Assembly: GCA_011799875.1 (NCBI GenBank)
Contig: CM022298.1
Location: forward strand, 494,181,180 to 494,245,179
Source of the DNA: Thinopyrum elongatum
Lineage: Eukaryota; Streptophyta; Magnoliopsida; Poales; Poaceae
Direction: 5' to 3'
Length of the DNA: 64,000 nucleotides
A model generated the notes under the pieces. That model was not told the origin of the DNA. It saw nothing but the letters and a program-made list of their open reading frames with translations, and ran no database searches. Position numbers and translations under genes: made by a program. Shown one piece after another: positions 22,689 to 34,239 of the stretch (position 1 is its first letter; every line of letters begins with the position of its first letter).

Positions 22689-24274
22689 TGATACGTCTCC
22701 AACGTATCTATAATTTATGAAGTATTCATGCTATTATACTATCATTCTTGGATGTTTTACAATCATTTTATAGCAACTTTATATCATTTTTGGGACTAAC
22801 CTATTGACATAGTGCCCAGTGCCAGTTGCTATTTTTGCTTGTTTTTTACATCACAGAAAATCAATATCAAACGGAGTCCAAACGCAGCGAAAATTTTTGA
22901 AGAATTTTTTTGGACCAGAAGACCCAGGATGGGCTAAAAAAGTACTAGTGGGGCGGCCCGAGGTGGGCACGCCCAGGAGCCCAGGCGCGCCCAGGGGGGT
23001 TGTGCCCCCCTCGGTGACCTCCTGCACCACCTCTTCGCCCTATAAATTGCCAAATATTCCAAAAACCCTGGGGGTAACCCTAGATCAGAAGTTCCGCCGC
23101 CGCAAGCCTCTGTAGCCATGAAAAACCAATCTAGACCCCATTCCGGCACCCTGCCGGAGGGAGAAATCATCACCGGTGGCCATCTTCATCATCCCGGCGG
23201 CCACCATGATGAGGAGGGAGTAGTCCACCCTCAGGGCTGAGGATTTGTACCAGTAGCTATGTGTTTAATCTCTCTCTCTCTCTCTCTCTCTCGTGTTCTT
23301 GAGATGTAACGATCTTGATGTATCGCGGGCTTTGTTAATATAGTTGGATCATATGGTGTTTTCCCCTCTCTACCTTGTTGTGAATTGAGTTTTCCCTTTG
23401 AGATTTCATTCTTATCGGATTGAATACTTTTATGGATTTGAGAGCACTTGATATATGTCTTGCATATGAATACCCATGGTGACAATGGGGTATTATATTG
23501 ATTCACTTGAGATATGTTTTGGCACTCAACTCGAGGATTCCCGAGGTGACATTGGGGTAATCTATGCATAGGGGTTGATGCACGTTCTCGTCTTTTGTTT
23601 CTCCGGTAGAAATCTTGGGGCACTCTTTGAGGTTCTTTGTGTTGGATTGAGTATTATAAATCTGAATTTGTTTTGGTGTTATTTTAGTATGAACTCTTGA
23701 TAGATCGATTAGAAAGAATAACTTGGTGTTATTTTAGTATGAACTCTTGAATAGATCGATCGGAAAGAATAGCTACAAACAATTTCTTCTTATGTTCTCC
23801 GCTAGATAGGAACTTTGGAGTGATTCTTCATCGCACGTTGAGGGATGGTTATATGATCCAATTAGATTAGCATTGTTGAGAGATTGCACTAGCGAAAGTA
23901 CGGACCCTAGGCCTCGTTTTCAAGTATTGCAATACAGTTTGTGCTCCATTTTATCAATTGCTACCTTGCTGTTTTTTATTGTTCCTATTACAAAAATCAA
24001 TATCTACTATCATTACTACACTTGTATCACCATGTCTTTGCCGAACTAGTGCACCTATACAAATTACCATTGTATTTGGTGTGTTGGGGACACAAGAGAC
24101 TTTTTTTTATTTGGTTGCAGGGTTGTTTGAGAGAGACCATCTTCATCCTACGCCTCCCATGGATTGATAAACCTTAGGTCATCCACTTGAGGGAAAATTG
24201 CTACTGTCCTACAAAACTCTGCTCTTGGAGGCCCAACACGAGTCTACAAGAATAAAGTTGCATAGTAGACATCA
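22689..24274 (+). repeat. G4 3' LTR
   Basis: It starts TGATACGTCTCC, ends GACATCA and runs into a C-tract that obscures the TSD. Confidence 0.92.
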
Positions 24275-26570
24275 CCCCCCCCCCCCACAAACACACACGT
24301 CAGGGGGAGGGCATCTCACCAAGACGTACTGTAACACGGACCAAGCAGAATCCAACTTGGTCGTACAACCTCTCCCGCTCGTTGTTGGTCAAAGTGATGG
24401 ACGTCCACACGGCCCCGCAAAATGGGCTAGCTTGTCACCGATAACCTCGCGAGGGAGTACTGTATGAAGACAAACCCATTCTGTGCATGCGGCCCAAGTA
24501 TGTATATGGAAGTGGTGTGTGTGGTGTTTGAATACCCAATGCGCAAATTTGATGTGGCACCATGCTTTGGAACCATAAAATCCCCACACTGAGCAAGGGT
24601 TCACGATGCGTAGCATGCGCTCATACTTAATTAGGCTTGGAATAATCGACCTACTATACGGTAACTCAAAGCAAAGAAGAAGATGGACGTCCACGCGGGC
24701 CCACAAATATATATAGGCTTGCCGCCCATAACCAAGCGAGTGAGAGTGTGTCCAAAGACAACCATTGCATGCGTGTGTCCCAAACATATTTATGGAGGTG
24801 TGGGATGCATGCATCTGTGTTGAATACCCATCCCAATGCACAATATTGATGTGGTGCATGCGTTGAAAATCATAGAGGTCCCCACACAGAGCAAGAGGTT
24901 CATGACGTGTCGTGTGCTCGCCTCCCCCCTTCGATCCAGCGAAATGGATTCATGTGTACACATGCGCTATTATATATATGTAATATCACATCATGATCTA
25001 TATCGTGAGACAAACAAAAAATTAATCCCCTCCTAAGTCAAATTAATTAACCTCTCTCGCTGTCGATGAAAGTGATGGACCAAGCGGGCCGACAGATGGA
25101 AGCATCGCCGATAACCACGTGAGTGAGTGCCATAGGACAACAACCATCGCTTGCATGTGTGCTAGAACATATATATGGAGAGGTGTGTGGTTGTGATGTT
25201 TTGAATACCTAATGCACAACTTTGATGTGGCATTTGCCTCAAAAACCGCAAAGTCCCCACACAGAGTGAGGTTCATGTGACTCCTAGTATATATATGCTG
25301 GTCACCCCCCCTTCGACACGTACTATACACCTAGTAACACAGCCCTAAAATAATTAATCCTCCTTGTTCGTCAAACGTACCTCTCTCTCGTTGGGTCAAA
25401 GTAATGGACGACGAACTCGTGGGCCCACAGAAAGCAAAGCGTACGTCGCACGCGAGTGAGCATCCTATATAGGACTACGTACCACCGTCTGCATGTAGCC
25501 CAAAGAGGTGCTTGTGTGATGTTTGAATATGCAATGCACAACTTTGATGTGGCACCACATATATAGGAAACCAAAAAGTCCCCACAGAGAGCGAGGTTCA
25601 TGATGCGTGGTATGTGCTATATGTACGCCCCCATTCGACACGTGGTATATATGTACTTCTACTGTATAGCACAAACCAAAAAAGAATCATTCCTTGATGG
25701 TCAAATTAACCTCTCTCTCGTTGGGTTAAAGTGATGGAGGACAACCTCGCATGCCCACAGATGGAAGCACCACACGCGAGTGAGTTCCTATAGGGCAACC
25801 ACCGCCTGCAAGGTATTGCGTGATGTTTGAATACCAATGTACAACTTTGCTGTGGTACCTGCCTCGGGAACAGGAAAGTCCCCACATGGAGTGAGGTTAT
25901 GACGTACGCATATATATAGAGTATTCATGTTGCCCCCTATTTGACATGTACTACATACTCCTACCGTGCATATACGTAACACAAACCAAAAAATAACCAT
26001 CCTTGTTGGTCAAATTAACCTCTCTCTCGTTGTACGTTCAACTGATCGACGATGACCTCGCGGGCCCATAGAGAGAGTCACACGCGAGTGAGTGTCATAG
26101 GACAAAACCACCGCGTGCATGTGCCCGTGTGTTATGTGATGTTTGAATACCCAATGCACAACTTTGACATGGCACATGCTTCGCAAACCGGAAACGCACT
26201 ACACCACGATGCATAGCCCCCTCACTTCAAGCCGGTGGGAGGGACTCATGTGTACGCACATGCCCGAACTTTGATATGGAATCTCACCATGATCCACACC
26301 ACACACATGCCAAGATGAATCCACCTTTTGGTCAAATGCCTCTCATTGTCGGTGGAAACTGAAAACCTTTGCGGGCTAATGAATGGGCATGTCACTGATA
26401 ACCGCACAAGGGATTGTCCGAGAGGACCACCAATGCATGCACTTGGCCCGAAAATGTATGTATGAAAGGGTTGTGTAATGCTTTAAATAACCAATTCACA
26501 ACTTTCATGTGGCATATATGACTCACAAAATGATCAATAATCCCACACGGAGGCTCACGACTCGTAGGTT
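24275..26570. repeat. ~330-bp tandem repeat array, second part
   Basis: Seven degenerate units are marked by the anchor GCACAACTTTGATGTGGCA near 24542, 24839, 25213, 25533, 25839, 26156 and 26496, at steps of 297-374 bp. Units share CCCCACACAGAGCGAGGTTC, ACCTCTCTCTCGTTG, CGCGGGCCCACAGA and TGATGTTTGAATACCCA. No gene is supported. With G4 removed the array is continuous with 16200-16967. Confidence 0.75.
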
Positions 26571-27060
26571 ACTTGCCGCGGACCCCCCCCCCACCCCACA
26601 CACACAGAGACACACACATCCCGCACCACCACAACCACTCTAAGGCATGTCAAACTTTTTCTGCAGTGAACATGTGACCAAAGGAGTGTCGTGTTAAAAT
26701 TTATAAAAAAAACAGAGATCATTCGACCGTTTTTATACATTGATTGATTTCCTAGGGATTTAATGTGCAAAAATCAAATTTGAGCTACATGTGCACCAAA
26801 ATGGATTGCAAAATCATATGTGTGTCCCTGGGTGCATGTTTCCCCATGCAAGAGATTTCAAAACATTGAGAATATAGATTTTTTAAATTCAGTAAATCCA
26901 AAACTTAGTTGAAATTCATGAAACTTATCATGCTGTCATATATGGACACCAGTAGACTGTGATATTGTATTTTTTTCATCAAATTTGAGACACGTTTTGA
27001 TATAATCTTCTTACAAACGGGAGATTGTTAATAACTGGCAACCAATATCTCATACAGATT
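26571..27060. other. CACTA spacer with simple repeats; no gene
   Basis: A C-run and a CACACA run lie at 26581-26610. The rest resembles 31740-32240 with its two blocks in swapped order (see findings). Confidence 0.5.
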
Positions 27061-27496
27061 ATTCATTCGGACCGTGTGCGTTAGACCGTGCCATGCTTCG
27101 GTTAAGCAGTAAAGCGGCAGAATGAATCAACAAAAGACAAAAAAATATGCGTGCTGCCATGCGTCCCGTGTGCCGTGCGAGCAGGCATGAGTTGATGGGA
27201 CGCATGCGAGCAGTCCGCCATGCAGGCAGACCGGGAGGCGTGTGTGCAGGTGTGTGAATTGATGGGTGGCGCTTTCGCTGCGTAGTTTCACCGGGAGGCA
27301 TGCGAGTAGCTGTGTGAAATGATGGTTGGAATGCCAGAAGTCCCCCGCGCAGGCTCACCGGGAGGCGAGACTGCCTTTGACCGCCGCCTACCTCGCCCCC
27401 ACTGGTCCGTAATAATGGTGTGCCTGAGCTGCCGGCCATAATAGGTGGCCGCACCCCCGGTCCACAGTGGTCACCAACGTCTGGACTCTGGAGTGT

Positions 27497-27721
27497 ATGA
27501 GGATGCCGCCGAAGCACACCATCGGAGGGAGTGGCGACGCCGGGGCTGGTGAAGCACCCCCGCAACGCGTGAAGCTGGGCATAGAAGTTGCCGTCGCCGC
27601 CGATGAGGTCTCGCACGGGAAGCAGCACGACCTTGACTTTGTTGGCGCCGTCGTGCCCCCCCAGCCGGAGCTGGAGGTCAACAACTTCTCCGGCAACGAC
27701 TGCGACTCCAACGGAAAACCG
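27497..27721 (+). other. GC-rich orphan exon with splice donor
   Basis: An open frame from ATG 27497 (MRMPPKHTIGGSG) reads 75 codons with the strong GC third-position bias of grass genes. It ends at a phase-0 donor CCG|GTTAGT (27722). A matching acceptor TTTCTTTCAG ends at 28108, where F-box-like DNA begins in another frame and reads about 33 more codons to a TGA. I do not recognise the protein. The longer ORF on the opposite strand (27059-27730) looks like its shadow. It is probably a gene piece captured by the CACTA. Confidence 0.4.
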
Positions 27722-28108
27722 GTTAGTCATCTATATACCCATTTGTGTGGCAAACATATCATGTGTTTTCTCTGGTTACTCCCCCCTCTCTAATTTTTTT
27801 GGAATACAAATTCTATGGTTATGTTCTCTCAGTCCATGAAATCAGAGTAATTAAGATCTGTTAGATGCACGTAGTGTATTGATTGTTTGAACGGTATCCG
27901 TATAGGGTTAGTGATTAATTGTTTGTTCTGTACAAATGATTTTTGCTAATAATCTGACTAGGGTTAGCGTGCGTGCTAATAATTCGTGGCCAGATCTTGA
28001 GAATTGATTTTGAATGTCCTACATATATGTTTGTGCCTTTTTTCTTCTAGATCTTGAGAATTGATTTTGAATGTCCTACATGTATTTTCTGCCATTTTTT
28101 TCTTTCAG

Positions 28109-31100
28109 ATTGGTATGTACACAGATGAGGCTCCAGCCATCGCCACCGCCGAATGTAGATTTTGGACCCGGCTGCGCGGCCAGAAGCAGCCACGCCCTCC
28201 CTGGACCTGAGGAATCAGTAGAATCTCTGGCGGACTGCTACTTCTTGAGCTTGCGTTGGTTTTTCCCTTGAAGAGGAAAGGGTGATGCAGCAAAGTAGAG
28301 ATAAGTATTTCCCTCAGTTTGAGAACCAAGGTATCAATCCAGTAGGAGACAATGCACAAATCACCGAATACCTGCACAAACAATCAAACAACTTGCACCC
28401 AACGCGATAAAGGGGTTGTCAATCCCTTCACGGTTATTTGCAAAAGTGAGATCTGATAGAGATAGATAAAACTAAACAAAAGATATAGTAAATATTTTTG
28501 GGTTTTTTGGTTTATAGATCTGAAAATAAAAGATTGCAAAATAGTAGATCAGAAAGTAATATGATGGAAAATAGACCCGGGGGCCATAGGTTTCACTAGA
28601 GGCTTCTGTCAAGATAGAAAATATTACGGTGGGTGAACAAATTACTGCCGAGCAATTGATAGAAGAGCGCAAAGTTATGACGATATCTAAGGCAATGATC
28701 TTGAATATAGGCATCATGTCCGTGTCAAGTAGACCGAAACGATTCTGCATCTACTACTATTACTCCACACATCGACCACTATCCAGCATGCATCTAGAGT
28801 ATTAAGTTCATAAAGAATGGAGTAACGCATTAAGTAAGATGACATGATGTAGAGGAATTAACTCAAGCAATATGATGAAAACCCCATCTTTTTATCCTCG
28901 ATGGCAACAATACAATACGTGCCTTGCTGCCCCTACTGTCACTGGGAAAGGACACCACAAGATTGAACCCAAAGCTAAGCACTTCTCCCATTGCAAGAAA
29001 AACCAATCTAGTTGGCCAAACCAAACCGATAGTTCGAAGAGAATTACAAAGATATCAAATCATGCATAAAAGAATTCAGAGAAGATTCAAATAATATTCA
29101 TAGATAAGCTGATCATAAATCCACAATTCATCGGATCTTTTCAAATGCACCGCAAAAAAGTATTACATCGAATAGATCTCCAAGAACATCGAGAAGAACA
29201 TGGTATTGAGAATCAAAGAGAGAGAAGAAGCCATCTAGCTACTAGCTATGGACCCGTAGGTCTGAGGTAAACTACTCACGCTTCATCAGAAGGGTAATGG
29301 TGTTGATGTAGAAGCCCTCTGTGATCAAATCCCCCTCCGGCAGGACACCGAAACAGGCCCCTAGATGGGATCTCACGGGTACAGAAGGTAGCGGCGGTGG
29401 AAAAGTATTTTCGTGGATGCCTCTGGTGGTTTGGGCATATAAGAGTATATATAGGTGAAAGAATTAGGTCAGGAGGTGCACGAGGGGCCCACAAGGGTGG
29501 GGGGCATGCCCTACCCCCCTGGGTGCGCCCTCCGTCCTTGTGGCCGCCTCGTGGCTCCTCCGACTTCATCCCCAAGTCTCCTGGTTTCCTTCTGGTCCAA
29601 GAAAGATCATCGTGAAAGTTTTATTCCGTTTGGACTCCGTTTGGTATTCCTTTTCTGCAAAACTCAAAAACAAAGAAAAAACAGAAACTGGCACTGGGCT
29701 CTAGGTTAATAGGTTAGTCCCAAAAATAATATAAAATAGCATATTAATGCATATAAAACATCCAAAACAGGTAATATAATAGCATGGAACAATAAAAAAT
29801 TATAGATACGTTGGAGACGTATCACGGACCGCATCAGCGATCTCCTGGACGCCATCCTTGGGGAGATCATCTACCTTCTCCACACCAAGGATGGCTGCCG
29901 CACACAAGTCCTCGCATCTCGGTGCTGCACTCAGTGGCGTGTCATGCCTCTTAATCTCGACTGTCGTCAGCTATATGTCGATGATGATTCTAAACTCCCC
30001 GGAGCCATCATCTCCTCCCACCAGGGCTCCGTTTAACACATTTGCATCCCGGCATGCTACCTGCTGGACATACCCTACACGGTGGCCACCTGGCTGACAT
30101 CCCGTCAATTCGAGAAACTCCAGCAGCTTGAGTTCTACCATTACTACAACGATAGGTTACTACCAAGAGCTGCATCTGTGCCCTCACCACCGATGCCCAT
30201 CTCATGGTTTTCCTCCTCTCTCCACACCGCCACCTTGACCCGGTGCCATCTAGCAGACAATCTGGTACAAATGCTTTGACTCCCACTACTGAAAAAACTT
30301 GCGCTTGTGTTGGTTGATCTGTCGGTGTCCTCACTGCACAACATCATCCACTCCAGCTGCCCTGCACTGGAGCATTTGGTGCTTGTTTTTGGACTAGGAA
30401 TCCATATCCCTTGTCTCAAAATAAAATCGCCTCACTTTGTAAGCATTGGAATTCATTTTGAAGGACATGAGCTTATCATCGAAGATGCCCCTTCACTTCA
30501 AAGGTTGCTCCTTGATTGTTGTTATAAACCTTCGCAAATAACTATGGTCTCCTCGCCTAAACTAGAGACCTTGGGTGTATTTCCTCATCCATTTGAAGGT
30601 TACAAGTTGGTGGTTGGCTCCACACTTATTCAGGTACTGTATGTTATCCATGTACACTTTAGTAATCTGCATTTTTCATTTGTGCGCATAAGTTAAATAT
30701 CATCTTGGTGTACACTTTCGGTGCTAATATTATGTTCTATGTTGAATGAAGAGCTTGTCCATGGATGGCGTATCATGGGTGCTGGATTCTGTCAAGACCA
30801 TATATATTTATATAGGGTGTCTTGATCTGAACACCACTATTGGCTTACTGCGATGCTTTCCATGTCTAGAGAATTTGTATATAAAGCTGATGATTTCACA
30901 CACATTGAAAGCCCACATATAATGTACTAGAATTAACCATTCAGCTCTCACTCCTTCGACATACTCTATTTTAGACATTTATTGTTTTCAATCTTCATGT
31001 CTATTTAGGTACTAGGACTTCGAGAAAAAGGTCTAACCAATCGATGGCAGAGGAAGCACAAGGATTTTCTCAGATCTCATGACATTCGTTTGAAGACAAT

Positions 31101-31420
31101 AACGGTGGAAGGATATGCATCCAACCATGTAAACACTAGCTTTGTCACATTCTTCATGAGGAATGCGAGGGCACTATTGTCCGTGAGGATTAAGTTTTTC
31201 AACAAGAAATTTCTCAAGGAACTGTATGTTGAACAAAATAAAAAGAAGTTTCAGGTGGACCTAAGGGCTTCTGATCGTGCTCGACTTATATTTACAAACA
31301 ACTTGTCGTCATCATGGACCAGTAGATCTTTTGTACCGGGATCTTGATTTTATGGATCGGACCGATCCATTTGATTGTGACTGCCAAAAACTTTGGTTGA
31401 GTTAGATGTTATTGCCCTGT
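28109..31420 (+). pseudogene. F-box/LRR-FBD gene fragment, copy 1, split by a solo LTR
   Basis: The 5' coding piece (about 28120-28235) is followed by the solo LTR and then by [18 protein letters not shown] (from about 29825). The second part is the F-box core, as in copy 2 at 63750 ([18 protein letters not shown]). LRR-like segments follow: SLHNIIHSSCPALEHLVL, IEDAPSLQRLLLD and SSPKLETLGVF. A donor (CAG|GTACTG near 30632), a middle exon (about 30750-30890) and a last exon from about 31009 give HDIRLKTITVEGYASNHVN, SFVTFFMRNARALLSV and RASDRARLIFT, which is FBD-like. F-box proteins choose substrates for SCF ubiquitin ligases. Stops near 30034 and 30278 and the LTR make this copy non-functional. 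Confidence 0.7.
28236..29824 (-). mobile_element. Solo LTR of a G4-type gypsy family
   Basis: On the - strand it starts TGATACGTCTCCAACG and ends CAAGAAGTAGCA. The perfect TSD CGGAC occurs at 28231-28235 and 29825-29829. No internal sequence remains. It interrupts the F-box copy just before the F-box core. Confidence 0.9.
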
Positions 31421-31737
31421 TCAATCCGGGTTATGTGTAAACCTGATGAACAACTAATACTCGTGCTTTTGTACCTTTTGTAAGCTGGAGTTAGACATTG
31501 TTGCCCTTTTCAACTAGGGTTTGACCCATATTTTCCTTCATACTGGGCTTTGATCTATGTTCATTACAGAACCCGCAAGTTCTTAGTGCCTGCCAGCACC
31601 TACCAAACTTATTTTCAGCTAGCACACCAAATGGGATGTAATTCTTAATAGTAAAAGTTGCATGGTAGTGGCAGATTTGGATTCTGACATTTGGGACCCA
31701 CGAGGAAAAAGCCTATCCAGGGCGGTGCCGACTCGAC

Positions 31738-32280
31738 AGTAAACATTGAGAAACCTGGATTTAAAATTACTGTAAATCCAAAACTCACCTCAAAATCATG
31801 AAACATCGCATGGTGTTATGACATGGCACCAACATGCTGTGGTAAAAAAAATAGTCCAATTTCGGACAAGTTTTGGCATAAACTTCTTACAAACCAAAGC
31901 TTCTCTCAAGAAGCTTCATGGTTCCGAGAGGGAACTTGTCACCTATATGTGTGCGAAACGACATACGCTATCTCTTCCCGCCTTGATTTATTTTCATAGG
32001 CAACATGCAACTATAGGAGTGTCGTCCTAAAAAATATGAAATTATTCAGCGTTCATTTTGCTTTTTTATACATTATTTGAGTTTTCTAGGCATTTATTAA
32101 CATACTTTGGTGTGTGCAAAGGTCATGTGTCTACTAACCACCTATGTAATTGGATGTTCAATTTGGTTATGGAATCAAGTCCTTATAAGTACATATATTT
32201 TTGTTCTGTATGCAATGACAACGCACATGGACCATACTAGGAAACCCGTCGGTGATGAATTAATCAATCGCTGACAATCG
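31738..32280. other. CACTA spacer right of the F-box fragment; no gene
   Basis: The segment contains blocks similar to 26640-27030. The similarity between the two F-box copies stops at about 31737. Confidence 0.5.
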
Positions 32281-32364
32281 TATACCAGCAAGCGTTTGCC
32301 CACAACACACACGGCTTATTAGCAGAAATTGTCTATGTTATTATGGGTCTTCGCACACATTTCT

Positions 32365-32800
32365 GATTAGGAACCTATTTGCCGTATATCGCACACACCT
32401 TCATCTGGCTGACCGTTTCTGTTGTGTTGCCTAATCACAAACAGTTCATTCGACTGAATTGTATGCCGTATATCGCACACACCTTGATCTGGCTGACCGT
32501 TTCAGTTGTGTTGCCTAATCACAAACAGTTCATCCGAGTGAACTGTATGCCGTATATCGCACACACCTTCATCTGGCTGCCAGTTTCTGTTGTTCCGCCT
32601 CATCAGAAATAGTTAATCCGACTGAACTGTATGCCGTATATCACACACGCCTGCATCTGGCTGCCCATTTCTGTTCTTCTGCCTCATCGCAAATAGTTCA
32701 TTGAACTGAATCGTATGCCCCGCATCGCACACGCAACTAAAATCTGAATCGTGTTCAATGTATCCGCCATCGCAAATGTTTTGCATCTTTTTTGACGGTT
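32365..32800. repeat. CACTA right subterminal array, ~84-bp units
   Basis: Five units begin with GCCGTATATCGCACACACC or a variant at about 32383, 32465, 32549, 32632 and 32715. Each also has CATCTGGCTGACCGTTTCTG and TCACAAACAGTTCATTCGA. Because 84 is divisible by three, part of the array reads as a repeated pseudo-peptide, which is not a gene. Confidence 0.75.
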
Positions 32801-32880
32801 TCTTTACATCACCGTTTGCGACTAATGCATCGCACAAAGTTTCGTCAAAGGGTCTCTGATCGTAGTGTCGTGTTAGCAGC

Positions 32881-33722
32881 TATCAGCGTTCTGGGAACCA
32901 GGGTACCAAGACTTGCCTGCCTGCGGCCCATGGCGTGGCTTCATCGACGCCCTGGTACGGCCCATCTACAAGACTACCAAGACAAGACCCTCGCGAGGGG
33001 CCAAGCCTCGCGAGGCAGACGACGCCAAGACCTCCTGAGGGAGCGGCCTCCCTAGGCTGCCTCCTGAGGAGCAGAGATTCCTATGCAGGTGCCGAAACCT
33101 CATGAGGTTTGGGTGACGCAAGCCATGACAACCAAGGCCAGGCAGGCACCAGCGGGCGTAGAGGAGACAGTTTCCTCTCTGGTGCTAAGGAGGCAAGCGC
33201 AGGCGTGGGTTCCCGAGGACTCAGGCAAAGGTTTCCATTCCTGTGCAATGAGACCAAGACCAGCAGGATGGCAGGACGGATGTCATCACCGAGCCCACCG
33301 CAGCGTCACGCCAGAAGCTTTGCAGGCGAAGACCACCTTTCGTCAGGATAAGATGTTCTACTTGTCCCCTTTCAAATTGGCCGTTGTGGGATCCCTTCTC
33401 ACCTAAGTTTCGAGGGAAGAGGACCAAGGCCACTATAAATATAGGTTAGCCACCACCATGGAAGAGGTCGACTCATTCTCACCCCCGAGCCCTCACGAGG
33501 TTGTTCATCCTCAGCCCCTCGTGAGGCCAATCCACCACAAAGCAGGAGTAGGGTATTACACCGCAAGGTGGCCCGAACCTGGGTAAACTGCCATGTTCAT
33601 CTTCTTCCTTGTTCCTCGAGCTAGGCCGTAGGGCGACGAGTTGGCAGGCTTGAGAGGTTGAGTTCTTCACACACGCCCCAAAGTTCGAACCTTCTTGGGT
33701 CTGCGGAGCCCTGAATCCGACA
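32881..33722 (+). repeat. E3 5' LTR
   Basis: It starts TATCAGCGTTCTGGG (decayed TGTCGGC) and ends AATCCGACA. It matches 40497-41355. Confidence 0.9.
33434..33440 (+). promoter_or_regulatory. TATA box in E3 5' LTR
   Basis: TATAAAT in the context CCACTATAAATATAGG. It is conserved at 41050-41056 in the 3' LTR. Confidence 0.5.
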
Positions 33723-33742
33723 TTTGGCGCGCCAGGTAGGGG
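33723..33742 (+). other. E3 primer-binding site
   Basis: TTTGGCGCGCCAGGTAGGGG, the same site as in E1, N1 and N2. Confidence 0.75.
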
Positions 33743-33799
33743 CGTGTCGAAGCTCTGCTTCTTCATCGGCTGCACTCCGCCCTCGGCTGTGTGGTTCCC

Positions 33800-34216
33800 A
33801 TGGCAGGCGCCGCCTCACCCGCCGAGCCGCCAAGCGCACTCGGAGACGTCATGGGCCACCGGGCCTTTTCCCCCGCCCTGCGGCAAGTGCGGTGGCTGCC
33901 GAAGTTCAGGCCGGCGCTGCCTCTGTGGTACGACGGCGCGGCGGACCCCGCGGAGTTCGTTCGCCTCTACGAGCTGAGCGTCGTGGCGGCGAACAGCGAC
34001 GACAAGGCCATGGCGAACTGGCTCCCCATGGCTCTCATGGGCGTGCCTCGCTCCTGGATCCTTAGCCTACCGGAGTCTTCGGTGGCCTCCTGGGATGAGG
34101 TGCGCAATCAGTTCATCACGCGCTTCGTGGCACCGGCGCCCCACGCCGTTGCGGCCATTCTCGATGGGTCGCAGGCGCTAGCCTCAAGCCACCACGTCAA
34201 GAAGCTCTTCCGATAG
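33800..34216 (+). pseudogene. gag: E3 gag, shortened
   Basis: The ATG at 33800 opens MAGAASPAEPPSALGD. A capsid-like part reads WLPMALMGVPRSWILSLP and SWDEVRNQFITRFV. The frame then passes straight into DGSQALASSHHVKKLFR and a TAG (34214-34216). That ending is what normally sits after the nucleocapsid in this lineage, and no zinc knuckle is visible. A large internal deletion has therefore probably removed the rest of capsid and all of nucleocapsid. Confidence 0.65.
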
Positions 34217-34239
34217 TTGGGGGCCACCTAGCCACGACC

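Larger units (their letters stand above)
16968..24274 (+). mobile_element. G4: non-autonomous Ty3/gypsy LTR element
   Basis: LTRs of 1587 and 1586 bp start TGATACGTCTCC and end ACATCA. A PBS follows the left LTR and a PPT precedes the right one. The 5-bp flanks are CACCC and CCCCC; the C-run on the right makes the TSD ambiguous. The 4.1-kb interior has one acidic ORF of unknown function, a duplicated 737-bp module and no pol. By eye the LTRs are more alike than those of N1, so G4 is probably younger. The LTR is the Triticeae type also seen as solo LTRs at 28236 and 54670. Confidence 0.88.

Noticed and set aside
24275..24300. C-run as a structural (i-motif) element
   Set aside because: A simple homopolymer at an insertion joint; nothing else supports a function.
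27059..27730. 223-codon - strand frame
   Set aside because: Opposite strand of a GC3-biased exon; composition looks like a reverse translation shadow, and it runs into unrelated AT-rich DNA.
32379..32612. Repeated peptide MPYIAHTFIWLTVSVVLPNH
   Set aside because: It arises because the 84-bp CACTA subterminal unit is divisible by three.
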